Shown one piece after another: positions 32,333-45,040 of a stretch of DNA of 64,000 bases (its first letter is position 1; every line of letters starts with the position of its first letter). The stretch is from assembly GCA_016081115.2 (NCBI GenBank), contig CM071926.1:12041971-12105970 (forward strand), in the 5' to 3' direction. This DNA comes from Rehmannia glutinosa (lineage: Eukaryota > Streptophyta > Magnoliopsida > Lamiales > Orobanchaceae). The position numbers and the translations under genes are program-made. The notes below the pieces were generated by a model that was not told where the DNA came from, searched no databases, and saw nothing but the letters and a program-made list of their open reading frames with translations.

Positions 32333-33154
32333 CAAGAAATTCTAAAACTCGCTGGCGGTTGTCGGGCGCCGACAAGAGCCTGGGGCCTAGAGCGCCTGGC
32401 GGGGACTAAGCGGCGCTGGCGGGGCCTAGAATTAAGGCATAATTATATGGTTTTTATTTTTATTAAAATTAAAACCTTATTAACAAAAGTAAACCATTAG
32501 AAAATATGATCATATAAACTAAAAAAGTAAAAATATTGGATAGGAAATAATCATAATCCATATGTATTGTATATTTTAACCATTGATGGCTCTCACATAT
32601 TCTTTTTTTTTTTCCAATCAAAGAAAATACAATTTTTATTAGAAAAAGTTTTTAGAAAAAAATCAAAAATTTAAAAACAACTCATGTATGATAAATTAAT
32701 AATGAGATTCAAAGAGTGATCAAGATAATCATACCATTTCCATAGTGGATTGAGATTGATCTCCTAAACTTGAAATGATTCAAATGAATACCCTTTCAAC
32801 AAAAAAAAAGTCTCATTCGCGATTTGGGTGGTAGGGTTTTAGGTTTTAGCTTACGGGAGGTTTGGGTTTTTGAAAGATTAGGCTTATTATTAAAAAAAGT
32901 GATTTTTTTTTTTAAAAAAGGAACCAAAACGACGTCGTTTTGATGAGCAATTTTTTTTTTTAAAAAAAAGAACACATCTCGGCGCCTAGCGGCGACTTGA
33001 GCGCCTAGGCACCGACTTGACCGACTAGGCGCCGGCTTGACCGATTAGGCGCCGACTTGAGCGCCCGCCCGATTTATTGGCGATTTGCAAGTTTTCTCCT
33101 CGGTTAGGTGGCGCTGCGCTAGCGCCCGCCTAGCCCGAGTTTTAGAACACTTTG
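32333..33154. mobile_element. hAT-like non-autonomous DNA transposon in LINE ORF1
   Basis: The 822-bp insert is flanked by the 8-bp duplication CACCATAC (32325-32332 and 33155-33162), the hAT length. Its ends CAAGAAATTCTAAAACTCG and, reversed, CAAAGTGTTCTAAAACTCG form 19-bp terminal inverted repeats with four differences. Subterminal regions are GC-rich arrays of GGCGCCTAGGCG-type units (32345-32430 and 32975-33135), and the centre is AT-rich. No transposase frame. Confidence 0.8.
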
Positions 33155-33314
33155 CACCATACTTGGACCTTCCTCAAAGACTTGTTGTTGATATCTTCTT
33201 TTTCGAAAACTACATTTTTTTCAAAATGACCAACTCGACCACAATAGAAACAAAAAGTCATCAAATTCTCATATTTAAACTCCACCCAAACTGATTTTCC
33301 TCCCAATTTAATGA

Positions 33315-33319
33315 AAGTT
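33315..33319 (+). repeat. Target-site duplication of Gypsy-D, left copy (AAGTT)
   Basis: Matches 45036-45040 on the far side. Confidence 0.85.
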
Positions 33320-34189
33320 TGTCATAACCCAAAAAACTTTGCATTTTCAATTATCATGACTAAATCATTCATAAGCATAATTACACGCGTAATCTTATAA
33401 TTGAAAAATGACAATGGTTTTTCTTATAGTTTGAAGTTAATTAATAGATTAGTGTTATGCATTAAGAAGAATCGATATTAAGTTTATACAAAGTTTTACT
33501 TGATATTTTATTACGAGAATGATAATTTTGTTAGATAATAATAATAATATATGAATGGCCTAGAAGCATATTATTATTATATTAAAGAGGACTATAATTA
33601 TAATCACAAATTAATTGAAGGACTCTTATTTAAATTTTTTAAATATAAAACATATATACAGCATCCACACGATATATATATATATATAATGTGTATATAT
33701 TTATCTTTATCCTAATTAACTATGTGTTGGTGTGATAAGGTGTGGTGTGTGTATATATATGTACCTACGTGTGTGTCAAATATATACATATACAGATCAC
33801 TTAAGTATATATTAACAAAGGCCACTCAAATTAATATGATTATAAAATGGAAACATAAACTCTTAGTGATAAATATATTATTAATGGATATGGATAACAT
33901 TTTTCCACCGCCTCATCTTGCAACAATGAATATATCAATATATAGGGGATGGTTCAAATGGGACACCCCCTTATATGAGACGGTGGGGATTCATCCATAC
34001 CGTTGATATTTTCCAATTGAGAGTCCGTTTTAATGATTTGGAAATTAGATTAATAATTAATAATTAAAATTACTAGGGTTATAATAGACTATTTAAATCT
34101 TAGATTGTAACTGCTAAAATCACGTTCCTAAAATTTAGGGGATGATATGCACAAAATCAGGCAACAAAATCTTTCCAAAAATTGTGTAT

Positions 34190-34460
34190 ATTTAGTTAAA
34201 TCACTATTTCACTGTATATTTAGTTCAAAAATCTCGTATCTTTATTTTAATATTATTGTGTAATTTTAAAATGTTTAACTGTATACATATCAAATTTTAT
34301 TAAGGTGTATATTTAGTTCAGTAATACCGTGTATTTATTTTAATAGTACTGTATGTATATCAAATTTAACTACAGTGTATGTTTAGTTCAATAATAATGT
34401 GTCTTTACTCTAATAGTAGTGTGTAATTTAAAATGGCTTACTGTATGCATGCCAAATTTA
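34190..34460. repeat. Minisatellite of about 70-bp units inside the inverted-repeat element
   Basis: Units containing TGTATATTTAGTTCA, CGTGTATTTATTTTAATAGT and CTGTATGTATATCAAATTT recur three to four times with substitutions. Confidence 0.65.
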
Positions 34461-35384
34461 ATAGAATTAAATTATACAACATATACAACATAAATATACA
34501 GATAAAGTAAAACAAATTATACAACAAAAATGACATAAATATACAGATAAACGTTATAGAAAATTCACTCGATTTAATAATTATCCAAAATATAACATAT
34601 CCCTGAGAATTAAAGGACCAATCATTTCAATCCCAAAAACAACAAACTTGAAATTCATCTGAACATTCGTAAAAATCCAAAATTCTCAACAATAATAAAC
34701 TCTCGAACCCCATCTCGAAAACAACATCTTAGGCTTAACATTTGCATCCTCGCCCACTACTTGTACCACCAATATTAAGATGTCTTTTTGGTTGTCCTCT
34801 GGCCGTCTTCGACAAATTAGCAACTGCAATTAACAAGAAAAAAAATATTATCATTCCAATTCAACAAAATGCAATGACAAATACAGTAAAATTATTCTAA
34901 CACTACACAAACATGTGATGACAAATACATTAAAATTGTATTATATAACTACCATGTAAATTAAGATATGTTGAAAACATACACAAAACTGTATTGCATA
35001 AAACAACAAAACTGTATTAAATAAGCACTAAAACTAAACTAAGTATACAACAAAATTATATTCCCAGAGATATAAAAATCATTAAACAACCAATTTAAAA
35101 AAATACACACATAATTGATAAGCTTAAAACATCAAAAGTGTACTAAAAATACACACCACCATCCGGAAATAAAAAAAACTGGAAACAATTTTCCCGGCAA
35201 CCTACAATTAATTATGGCATAGGACTTCACTTTGACCCCTGGCAAATATCTCATGCAAGCTAGCAATTTCAAGAAACAAACAAGGAAATCAGAATTGTGA
35301 AAAAACACAGAACATGATCTGTTTGAGATTTATTTATCCATATATGTTCAAATATTGATCATATGGATTGTACTTGAGAATAAT

Positions 35385-35575
35385 TTCGAAATACAAACAC
35401 AATCTCATGTTTTCACATGAAATGCCAGGGCATGGAGGTCCTCTCGATGTTCCCAAGCACTTCCATTCCATGATGCATGTCAATCGGACGAAACGACTTC
35501 GAGAATCCCCCGGGGTCGTTGAGATAATCTTCAAAACCAAAGCCTTCCAGGTTCCAAAGTAAAGGCCTCCAAACC
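35385..35575 (-). other. GC-richer island, possible captured host gene fragment
   Basis: In an AT-rich element this 190-bp stretch is balanced in composition. It is open on the minus strand from 35540 to 35334 (ISTTPGDSRSRFVRLTC and MEWKCLGTSRGPPCP) and on the plus strand from 35368 to 35562 (MPGHGGPLDVPKHFHSM). I do not recognise either protein. It may be an exon captured by the transposon. Confidence 0.35.
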
Positions 35576-37319
35576 TACAAACGAATATGGTATAGCTCCG
35601 GCCACCACATTTGCGGCAGCGTTTTTTTTTTGGGTTATTGGGTTTGATTTGGTAAGATTTGAAGCCCTTAAAATCGAACCGAAAAAGGAAAATTAAAACT
35701 TACCTTCTACACTCAAATAAAAACAGATTTGCCCCTAATTAAAAATCAAAAATAAGATAAATTACCTATTTGACCACCCTAAAAATCCTGTATTAACTAC
35801 TTGCCTAAAATAAAGGGATTAATGAGCCATACAAAATATCAATCCAATGGCTATAATAAATCCCCATTTGTCTCAAATAAGGAGGGTGTCCCATTTGATC
35901 CAATCTATATATATATATACACTTGTTCACGGTGCCTTTGAATATATTTATAATAATATCTTAGTTCTGAAATTTACTTATGTTTATCACAAAAATGCAC
36001 ACACAATTTGTACTTGGAGATGATGAGAACGCCACCACTTAAAAAGATGTATCATGAACACGTGTAAATTATAGATGAAGACAACACAAATCCTAAACTT
36101 CACAAAATTTGCACACACATACTACTGAATTTCACACATATTCGAGTGGAGAGGAACACAAAATACAAAGTTCATGGCCGGTAAAATAGCGAAAGGAAAG
36201 AAGTGAAGAAAAAGAAGAGAAATTAAAAGAGGGATGAGGGTAGCGTGACTTGTATAAGTACTCTTTGGTAGGTCACTTCCTAAATTATCTTTTCATTTAT
36301 CCGATTTTATCACCATGATTCATGGTTAGTCAAATGATGATATTGGATTTGTTGTGGACGGAATATAAGAAATTCAAACTCAGTTCACTTATACTAAATG
36401 CATACTAATTAAAGTTAATTATAAGATATTTGGTAGTATATATTACTTAATGCAAATCTGGATGAGAATAGATAGATTGAAATTTATATATAAAAAAATA
36501 ATAAAGAAAAGAACGAAAATTAATACAACACACACCTATTCATGACTTTGTGAAGTAAATTCCTAATTCAACTAGAGGTAATCATTAGTTTAAACTAGCT
36601 CCAGATTAGTTAGTTTTCATTATATGGTTTGATATTAGTTCATAGTTCATGGATTAATAAGCTCAGACTTGGGTACTGTTATTTGTGGCTATATAAGAAT
36701 TGAAATTATGATCATGTCATCTAATTTTTCGGATTAAAGGGTCAAACTCTTAAAGAAATTGAGATTCTGAACTAATTTCTCATTAACTCCCTTTTTGATT
36801 ATCGATTAGGACATGAATGAATAAATAAATAGATTGTAGAAACAAGTGAATCGGAAATAAATGAGAGAATTATTTTTATAAGCATATATATATATATATA
36901 TATAGATATATCCTTGTAGAAGTAGGAAGACATAATAAATTATATTGAGATATATATATTTTACTGGGTTAAGATATGAAACAGTATTATCTTATAAGAA
37001 CATGTTATTAATATCATACATATTATATTGTTGTTAGAGTTAAACCTATGATTTTAAAGTAGGTTATGCATTTTTATATGCTAATAGGTCAAAATCCTAA
37101 TAAGGGAGCACATAAAGCCGATTAGGCAAAATCATCGAAGCAAGGACACCACTTGTAAGTATAATCTTTAGCTTGTTATTTAACTTGTGTGATTATATAA
37201 TTGATGTGTTCGAATGAATTGCTTACTTGTTTGGCTATGGTGATTAGAAGCTTGTAATTGCACTCTATTGTGAATTGTATGATTCTTTGTGGTGATACAG
37301 TGATGAAATTGAGTTACGT

Positions 37320-37440
37320 GATCTCTATGTGATGAGATTGAAAATGAATTGAGATATGTGATCTCCACTGATGTTATTGATATGGAAATGAGATATGCGA
37401 TCTCTACTTATGTTATTGATACGGAAAGAAAATATGTGAT
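37320..37440 (+). repeat. 39-bp tandem repeat in the Gypsy-D LTR
   Basis: Units of GAGATATGTGATCTCCACTG followed by ATGTTATTGATATGGAAAT recur about three times, also at 44281-44372 in the other LTR. Each unit contains a GAGAT..ATCTC inverted repeat. Confidence 0.7.
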
Positions 37441-38181
37441 TACAGAAAATGCATTCATCAGAGATTAATGGATTCTTTTATGGCCGCTAATGACCTTGAA
37501 TCATGTGTTACAAAATTACAGTTATCCAGAAATTCTGGATTACGGAGTACCGTACGGCCACCCCGAGTTCATTGAACTCTACGTGAATTAAGAATTACAG
37601 AGTGCCATGGCCATCTTCATGATCACGATATATTCTTGGTATTAGCTGACCCATAACAGTAAAAGAATATGATTAAGCACGGGCATTGATATGTTTATGA
37701 AATGATATGATTAAATGATGTGGAATGATTGTGATAATATGCTTGTGTGATGTTAAATAACTTGTTATTGGATTATACTTGCTGAACTTGCAACTCACCA
37801 AATGCAATTTTGCCAATTTTTAGTTGATGTAGATAAAAGTTGCTCCGTGAGGTGTAACGGAATTTTAAAGCATGGATCAAAGGCCGGCCAGCTGGATTCC
37901 CATCCTTCTTCCTCAGCTCATCATTTGCATTTCATATAGGAGTCTGTTTTGATTTGTATATAAAAAGGCATGGTCGTTAATGTCCTGCAATATAGAAAAG
38001 TGTATGTGTGTAAATAAGCGTTGTTAAATCTTTTTGAGTAAATGCTTCCCCTCGTGCGAAAAGGGTTAAAGTTGATAACTATCATGTTAATATCATGTGC
38101 AATGCAACTGTGCTGCCTACGAACTAAAGTTTTATGCTATATGAATACGTGTTATATGGGTAAGGGTGTTACATGTTAGTT

Positions 38182-38193
38182 TGGTATCAGAGC
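38182..38193 (+). promoter_or_regulatory. Primer-binding site of Gypsy-D
   Basis: TGGTATCAGAGC, an exact match to the initiator tRNA-Met type, 8 bases after the LTR end. Confidence 0.9.
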
Positions 38194-38439
38194 CCGGGTA
38201 GGGGTTCTGTAGACCATGGCATTACATGTGCATTATCATTCATGTAGATAATGATGAGAAAAGTTTTCATAGAGAGGAAGGAACAGCCGAGCCAGAGTCA
38301 TACTCATTTCATTCACCGCACATGATGTACATGGATTACTTGCTCATTTTTGTATCCACAATACCCACCGAAAATTCCCCAAACCACACAAAGGAAAGTA
38401 TAATAAACTTAGAAAAAAGAGAGTTGTTGATTGTGTCGA

Positions 38440-39390
38440 TACTATTGACCCAGTGAGGCAGAAACATGGATGAAACGAAACGAAAAGATTCTGAACTTGA
38501 TGAAATACGCTCCTGAAGAAACATTTGATTATATAGTGTTACTTCTTCAGGAAAACACTTATGATTGGTAGGAGACTATACCTTATAGTACTGTTCAGCC
38601 ACCTATATCGAACTGGGGTGATTTTCTAAGGGAAATTCATGATACATACTTGCTAGAGGCTTATAGGGATCAGAAAGGAAAAAAAAGGGTTTCTTGAACT
38701 TAAACAGGGAAGTCGATCAGTTGTTGAGTATGAATTGATGCTTAATCAGTTTTCCCATTACGCCCCATATATGGTAGTTTTTGAGTATGAATTGATGCTT
38801 AATCAGTTTTCCCATTACGCCCCATATATGGTAGCCATAGAAAAGAATAAATGTACTAGATTTGAATCTGAACTGTGATTTGCTATTCGAAACTGTATTA
38901 CACCTATAGATTTGGAGTCCTATAGTAAGTTGAAAGCTGCACGTGCTTAGAAATTGGAAGTTAAATCAAAAGAAAACTTCCAGTATAATAAGAAAAGATA
39001 GGGTGATGGAACTGGAAGATTTAGAAGTAGGAAGAAATTTATTGCGCCTGCACAGAGGAGCTTTCCAAGTAATTCAAAAAGTGGTAGTTTTAAGGGTGCT
39101 ACACCATCAGTTCCCACTTGTGTTCATTGTGGTAAAAATCATTATGGAGAATGTATATTGCTTACAGGAAAATATTTTAGATGTGTCGAACCTGAACATA
39201 TAGCAAGAAATTGCACAAGGCCATGCGAAGAACTCAGTGTTGAGCAAACTAAATTTAGTGGTTTTAATGCTAATAGTGGTAAAAGCCGAGGGAGACTTGG
39301 TATAGGGAGAGGTGCTAGTATAGAAGAAAGTCAAGCGAACAGACAACAAGGTCCATCTCAAGTTTTTTTCTATGACACAAGAAGAAGCTA
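38440..39390 (+). pseudogene. Gypsy-D gag with 57-bp duplication and degraded CCHC knuckles
   Basis: NLMKYAPEETFDYIVLLLQENTYDW and WGDFLREIHDTYL are Retrotrans_gag blocks at about 38490-38660. A direct 57-bp duplication (38724-38780 and 38781-38837) repeats YELMLNQFSHYAPYMV. CVHCGKNHYGEC and YFRCVEPEHIARNC (39118-39215) are the remains of zinc knuckles, the second having Tyr for the first Cys. Stops and shifts are frequent. Confidence 0.75.
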
Positions 39391-39780
39391 AAGATGCACC
39401 AACCGTGGTTACTACCAATCTCTCTATTTCTAGAATAAATACTTATGTTTTATTTGATCTAGGAGAAACACAATGTGTCACAATTATTAGCATCACATTT
39501 GGGTAATAAACCAGACACATAGGGCTATGATTTACTTGTTCAAACCTCAACAGGGAATGTGGTTATTGTACATATTGTATATGATGATTGTAAAATTATG
39601 ATTTGGGATTTAGGATTACATGATATATTGCTTGTTATGTCGTTATGGGATTTCGATGTGATCATGGGTATGGATTAGTTAACTGAACACCGTGCTAAAC
39701 TAGATTACTTTACTAAAGAAATAGTGTTGGAACTTTCTGGTCAGACGCAGATAGTGTTTAAAGAGAAAGAATTTTTTTTT
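39391..39780 (+). pseudogene. Gypsy-D protease remnant
   Basis: TYVLFDLGETQCVTI at about 39437-39482 corresponds to the retropepsin active site, with the usual DSG/DPG changed to DLG. LWDFDVIMGMD then LTEHRAKLDYFTKEIVL are the conserved RVP_2 end. Confidence 0.65.
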
Positions 39781-41080
39781 CTCTGTATATGTGTCTACAA
39801 CATTCAAAATGATGAATAAAGGTTATGATTGTTACTTAGCCAATGTAATAGACACATGATTTTGTGGTTTGAATTCTCTTTTAAGTTTCTTCATGTACAT
39901 TGACTGATTAATACCTTGATTGGTTTTAAACAGAATGTATAAGGATGCTAGAAGATCTTATATGAATTTGTTTATGATGGTATTCATAGATGATATCTAG
40001 GTGTACTCTGAATAACATGGGAAATTAGTTGATATTTAAAAAGATGCCAAAACTGTGAGGATTGAAAAAGAAGGACTATTAGTAGGATAAACTTGTGATA
40101 TTTTGGTTATATAGTACAATATGAATTTGTGACAAGTAAACTGATAAAAGGTGTCCGTGTAAATATAATCAGATTGTGGGGTTATATTGCAAAAGAATGG
40201 ACCAAAAGGTGATTGAAAGAAAAACTCTCTTGGGTAAATGATGATATTGGGTATTCTAAAATTTCTTTTAGGTTGTTCTCCATAGTCATTTTAGACAAAG
40301 TATATAGTGATGGTGTATATAATTGAATGAAGATAGTTGTCATTAATTATGGATAGTCTAATATGAGCTTTGCGTGAATCCGACTTAGATATAAGATGAT
40401 ATTTTGGTTTAATAGATCTTATCCAATTAAATTTCTAGGACAATGATAACAATGGGCTCAACGAGATGGAAGTCACATGGGAAATTTACATAGGTTTTTG
40501 ATAACTCACTTAGAAGACCACATATGAATCTAGATAACATGATAGTGTATGATTGTGTTTTGGATAATGATCATGTCGTTTCATATTTGGTTTTATTTAA
40601 TAGTATAAAAAGCGTTGCAATCTAAAGGAAGTTATATGTATCTGGTAATAGGAGATTGCATCCAGACAACTTAAGTTTACAGGGGCACTAATGAGATTGT
40701 GTTAGAGTTCGAAGATTATAATATAGTACACACGTATATATATAGATATATATAAAAATCTAATGGGCTCATTTTAGAATATCATTTATAGATTTTTATA
40801 GAGACCCAATGATCTTATCGAGATATCTAGAAGATCTTTTATAATTTTGAGGTTAATAAGATGAATAATTACAATTGGTGTTTTCATAGAAACGAAATCT
40901 ATGAGTTTATTATTAGGATAGTTCAAGGTTTTAGAAAGTTTGAAGGACATGTAATGAATTATTTGCATGATGTTATATGGTTACAAACTATATATGGTTG
41001 AGAGGATCACAATAGATTTATGTAGTTTAAAGAAGAATATGGTTATGCCAAAGGCAATAAACATTGGGGAAAAAAATCAT
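39781..41080 (+). pseudogene. Gypsy-D reverse transcriptase stub and unreadable remainder
   Basis: Only FMMVFIDDI (about 39970-40000), the FIDD active-site block, can be recognised, followed by a degraded KDAKTVRIEKEGLL segment. RNase H was not identified. About 1 kb here is either heavily mutated pol or unrelated filler, and a (TA)n run lies at 40734-40752. The spacing is too short for a complete RT and RNase H. Confidence 0.5.
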
Positions 41081-42168
41081 ATTCTAATAGATGAACCTAT
41101 GACGCTAAAACATATCGAGTCATAGGGAAAATGATGCAATTTGGGTTATTATTGATCGGCTAACAAAGCCGCTTCACTTTTTACCATTTAGATGGGGTTC
41201 TACTCGAAAATCTAGCAAAAAGATATGTGAATGAGATTGTTAAACTACATGTATACCCCATGTCTATTGTTTGATCTCGATCCTCGTTTTATGTCAAGAT
41301 TTTTGGGGTTGCTTACAACAAGCATTAGGTACTATATTATATTTTAGTACAATATTTCATCCATGAGACAGATGGGCAATCGATAGAACTATTCAAACAC
41401 TCGAGATATGCGTCATGTTGTGTTCGGAATTTAAAGGTTCTTGGGATGAATACATTGTGTTGATGGAATTTGCATAGAATAATCAACATCATAAAGCGAA
41501 GATTTCCGCATCGGTATGATGCCTTATGAAACATTATATGTTGGGAAATGCAGGTGTCCCGTATTTTGGGAAAAAGAGGAAATACAATTATTGGAATGTA
41601 CAAATTTGGTTCAGGATATGATAGGAAAACGTGAAAATTAGTTTAAAGTAAGTTAAAGCGAGTCCAAAGATAGGCAAAAAGTTATATTGATCGGCATAGG
41701 CGGGGATTGGATATAAAGTTTGCGAGAAAGTATTTCTTCGTGTCCCCTTGGAAAGGTATTCTCGAGATTTGGAAAGAAAGGTAAACTAAGTCCCCATTAT
41801 ATCGGCCCATATGAAATACAAAAAAAAAAAAAAAATTGGACCATTAGCTTATAGGCTTGTCTTGCCACCTAAATTGTCCCAGATTCATAATATGTTGCAT
41901 GTTAGTATGCTTCGTCTATATAGATCAGACTTCTCACATGTTATTCCTGATGAACTAGTTGAAATTGCGGATAATTTGAGTTATATTGAATAAGCAGTTG
42001 AAATATTGGGGTACAAAGAAAAACAACTTAGAAATAGAGTGATTCCACTGGTAAAAGTATTGTGGAAGAATCATTCTGCATGCAAGCTACATGGGAAACA
42101 ACAACACATGAAGGAACAATATCCGTGGTTATTCACTAATGCGGTACAAATTTCGAGGACGAAATTTT
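41081..42168 (+). pseudogene. Gypsy-D integrase C-terminal half and chromodomain-like tail
   Basis: Degraded integrase core at 41220-41530 (DPRFMSRF and the MPYETLYVGKCR block), then LSPHYIGPYEI, GPLAYRLVLPPKLSQIHNMLHVSMLRLYRSD and LRNRVIPLVKVLWKNHS at 41790-42075. The last is the plant chromovirus tail with a chromodomain-like fold. Frame breaks are common. Confidence 0.8.
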
Positions 42169-42181
42169 TAAGGGGGAGAAT
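42169..42181 (+). promoter_or_regulatory. Polypurine tract of Gypsy-D
   Basis: AAGGGGGAGAATA directly before the 3' LTR. Confidence 0.85.
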
Positions 42182-42183
42182 AT

Positions 42184-45035
42184 TGTCATAACCCAAAAAC
42201 TTTGCATTTTCAATTATCATGACTAAATCATTCATAAGCATAATTAAATGCGGTAATCTTATAATTAAAAATTGACAATGGTTTTTCTTATAGTTTGAAG
42301 TTAATTAATAGATTAGTGTTATGCATTAAGAAGAATCAATATTAAGTTTATACAAAGTTTTACTTGATATTTTATTACGAGAATGATAATTTTGTTAGAT
42401 AATAATAATAATATATGAATGGCCTAGAAGCATATTATTATTATATTAATTAAAGAGGACTAGAATTATAATCACAAATTAATTGAAGGACTCTTATTTA
42501 AATTTTTTAAATATAAAATATATATACAACACCCACACGATATATATATATATATATAAATGTGTATATATTTATCTTTATCCTAATTAACTATGTGTTG
42601 GTGTGATAAGGTGTGGTGTGTGTATATATATATGTACCTACGTGTGTGTGTCAAATATATACATATACATATCACTTTAAGTATATATTAAAGGCCACTC
42701 AAATTAATTTGATTATAAAATGGAAAGGTAAACTCTTAGTGATAAATATATTATAAAGGGATATGGACAACATTTTTCCACCGCCTCATCTTGCAACAAT
42801 GAATATATCAATATATATATATATATATATATATATACTTGTTCACGGTGCCTTTGAATATATTTATAATAATATCTTAGTTACTAAATTTACTTATGTT
42901 TATCACAAAAATACACACACAATTTGTACTTGGAGATGATGAGAACGCCACCACTTAAAAAGAGGTATCATGAACACGTGTAAATTATAGATGAAGGCAA
43001 CACAAATCCTAAACTTCACAAAATTTGCACAAACATACGGCTGAAATTTCACACATATTCGAGTGGAGAGGAACATAAAATACAAAGTGCATGACCGGTG
43101 AAATAGCGAAAGAAAAGAAGTGAAAAAAAGAAAAAAAATTAAAAGAGGGACGAGGGTAGCGTGACTTGTATAGTACTACTGGTAGGTCACTTTCTAAATT
43201 ATCTTTTCATTTATCCAGTTTTATCACCATGATTCATGGTTAGTCAAATGATGATATTGGATTTGTTGTGGACGGAATATAAGAAATTCAAACTCGGTTC
43301 ACTTATACTAAATGCATACTAATTAAAGTTAATTATAAGATATTTGGTAAGTATATATTACTTAATGCAAAAATCTGGATGAGAATAGATAGATTGAAAT
43401 TTATATATAAAAAAATAATAAAGAAAAGAATGAGAATTAATACAACACACACCTGTTCATGACTTTGTGAAGCAAATTCCTAATTCAACTAGAGGTAATC
43501 ATTAGTTTAAACTAGCTCCAGATTAGTTAGTTTTCATTATATGATTTGATATTAGTTCATAGTTCATGGATTAATAAGCTTAGACTTGGGTACTGTTATT
43601 TGTGGCTATATAAGAATTGAAATTATGATAATGTCATCTAATTTTACGGATTAAAGGGTCAAACACTTAAAGAAATTGAGGTTCTGAACTAATTTCTCAT
43701 TAACTCCATTTTTTATTATCGATTAGGACATGAATGAATAAATAAATAGATTGTAGAAACAAGTGAATCGGAAATAAATGAGAGAATTATTTTTATAAGC
43801 ATCTATATATATATATATATATCCTTGTAGAGGTAGGAAGAGATAATAAATTATATTGAGATACATATATTTTACTGAGTTAAGATATGAAACAGGATTA
43901 TCTTATAAGAACATGTTATTATCTTATAAGAACATGTTATTAATATCATACATATTATATCGTTGTTAGAGTTAAACCTATGATTTTAAAGTTGGTTATG
44001 CATTTTTATATGCTAATAGGTCAAAATCCTAATAAGGGAGCACATAAAGACGATTAGGCAAAAACATCGAAGCAAGGACACCACTTGTGAGTATAGTCTT
44101 TTAGCTTGTTATTTGACTTGTGTGATTATATAATTGATGTGTTCGAATGAATTGCTTACTTGTTTGGCTATGGTGATTAGAAGCTTGTAATTGCACTCTA
44201 ATGTGAATTGTATGATTCTTTGTGGTGATACGGTGATGAAATTGAGATACGTGAAATCTATGTGATGAGATTGAAAATGAATTGAGATATGTGATCTCCA
44301 CTGATGTTATTGATATGGAAATGAGATATGCGATCTCTACTGATGTTATTGATATGGAAATGAAATATGTGATTACAGAAAATGCATTCATCAGAGATTA
44401 ATGGATTCTGTTATGGCCGCTATTGACCTTGAATCATGTGTTACATAATTACGATTATCCGTAAATTCGGATTACGTGAGTCTGCGTCTGCCACCCCGAG
44501 TTCACCGAACTCTACGTGAATTAAGAATTCAGAGTGCCATGACCATCTTCGTGATCACGATATATTCTTGGTATTAGGCGCTCATAACAAGAAAAGAATA
44601 TGATTAAACACGGGCATTGATATGTTTATGAAATGATATGATTAAATGATGTGAAATGATTGTGATAATGTCCTTGTGTGATGTTAAATAACTTGTTATT
44701 AGATTATCTTTCTTGAGCTTGCAACTCACCAAATGCAATGTTGCCAATTTTTAGTTGATGTAGATAAAAGTTGCTCAGTGAGGTGTAACGAATTTTAAAG
44801 GTCTATTTTGATCCTCGTATATAAAAAGGCATGGTCGTTAATGTCCTGCAATATAGAAAAGTGTACATGTGTAAATAAGCGGTTGTTAAATCTTTTTGAG
44901 TAAATGCTTCCGCTCGTGCGAAAAGGGTTAAAGTTGATAACTATCATGCTAATATCATGTGCAATGCAGCTGTGCTGCCTACGAACTATAGTTTTGTGCT
45001 ATATGAATACATGTTATATGGGTAAGGGTGTTACA
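42184..45035 (+). repeat. Gypsy-D 3' LTR
   Basis: 2852 bp, TGTCATAACCC to GTGTTACA. It contains long (TA)n runs at 42540-42560 and 42810-42835 and a 39-bp tandem repeat at 44281-44372. The uninterrupted target site in this copy shows where the inverted-repeat element entered the 5' LTR. Confidence 0.92.
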
Positions 45036-45040
45036 AAGTT
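45036..45040 (+). repeat. Target-site duplication of Gypsy-D, right copy (AAGTT)
   Basis: Matches 33315-33319; LINE ORF1 continues beyond it. Confidence 0.85.

Larger units (their letters stand above)
33944..35907. mobile_element. Inverted-repeat DNA element inserted in the Gypsy-D 5' LTR
   Basis: The 3' LTR has an unbroken (TA)n run where this 1.96-kb segment sits. Its ends are inverted repeats of about 60 bp (TTCAAATGGGACACCC on the left, the complement of GGGTGTCCCATTTGATCC on the right, then CCTTAT and GAGAC blocks and a CCGTTGAT/CCATTGGAT block). No transposase was found. Inside are a minisatellite (34190-34460) and a GC-richer island (35390-35560). The family could not be assigned. Confidence 0.75.
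33320..38173 (+). repeat. Gypsy-D 5' LTR, interrupted by an inverted-repeat element
   Basis: 4854 bp, of which about 1.96 kb (33944-35907) is a later insertion. The remainder aligns with the 3' LTR over its whole length, including (TA)n runs, a tandem repeat near 37320-37440 and the end GGGTGTTACA. A further stretch of about 80 bp at 37875-37945 is absent from the 3' LTR. Confidence 0.9.
33320..45035 (+). mobile_element. Gypsy-D: chromovirus-like Ty3/gypsy element with long LTRs and a decayed, deleted interior
   Basis: Bounded by TGTCATAACCC and GTGTTACA and flanked by the target duplication AAGTT (33315-33319 and 45036-45040). LTRs: 33320-38173 (enlarged by a later insertion) and 42184-45035. 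A primer site at 38182-38193 and a polypurine tract at about 42169-42181 fix the plus orientation. The 4.0-kb interior has gag, a protease remnant, a stub of RT and the integrase C-terminal region; most of RT and RNase H is not recognisable. The protease-RT-integrase order identifies Ty3/gypsy. Confidence 0.9.
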
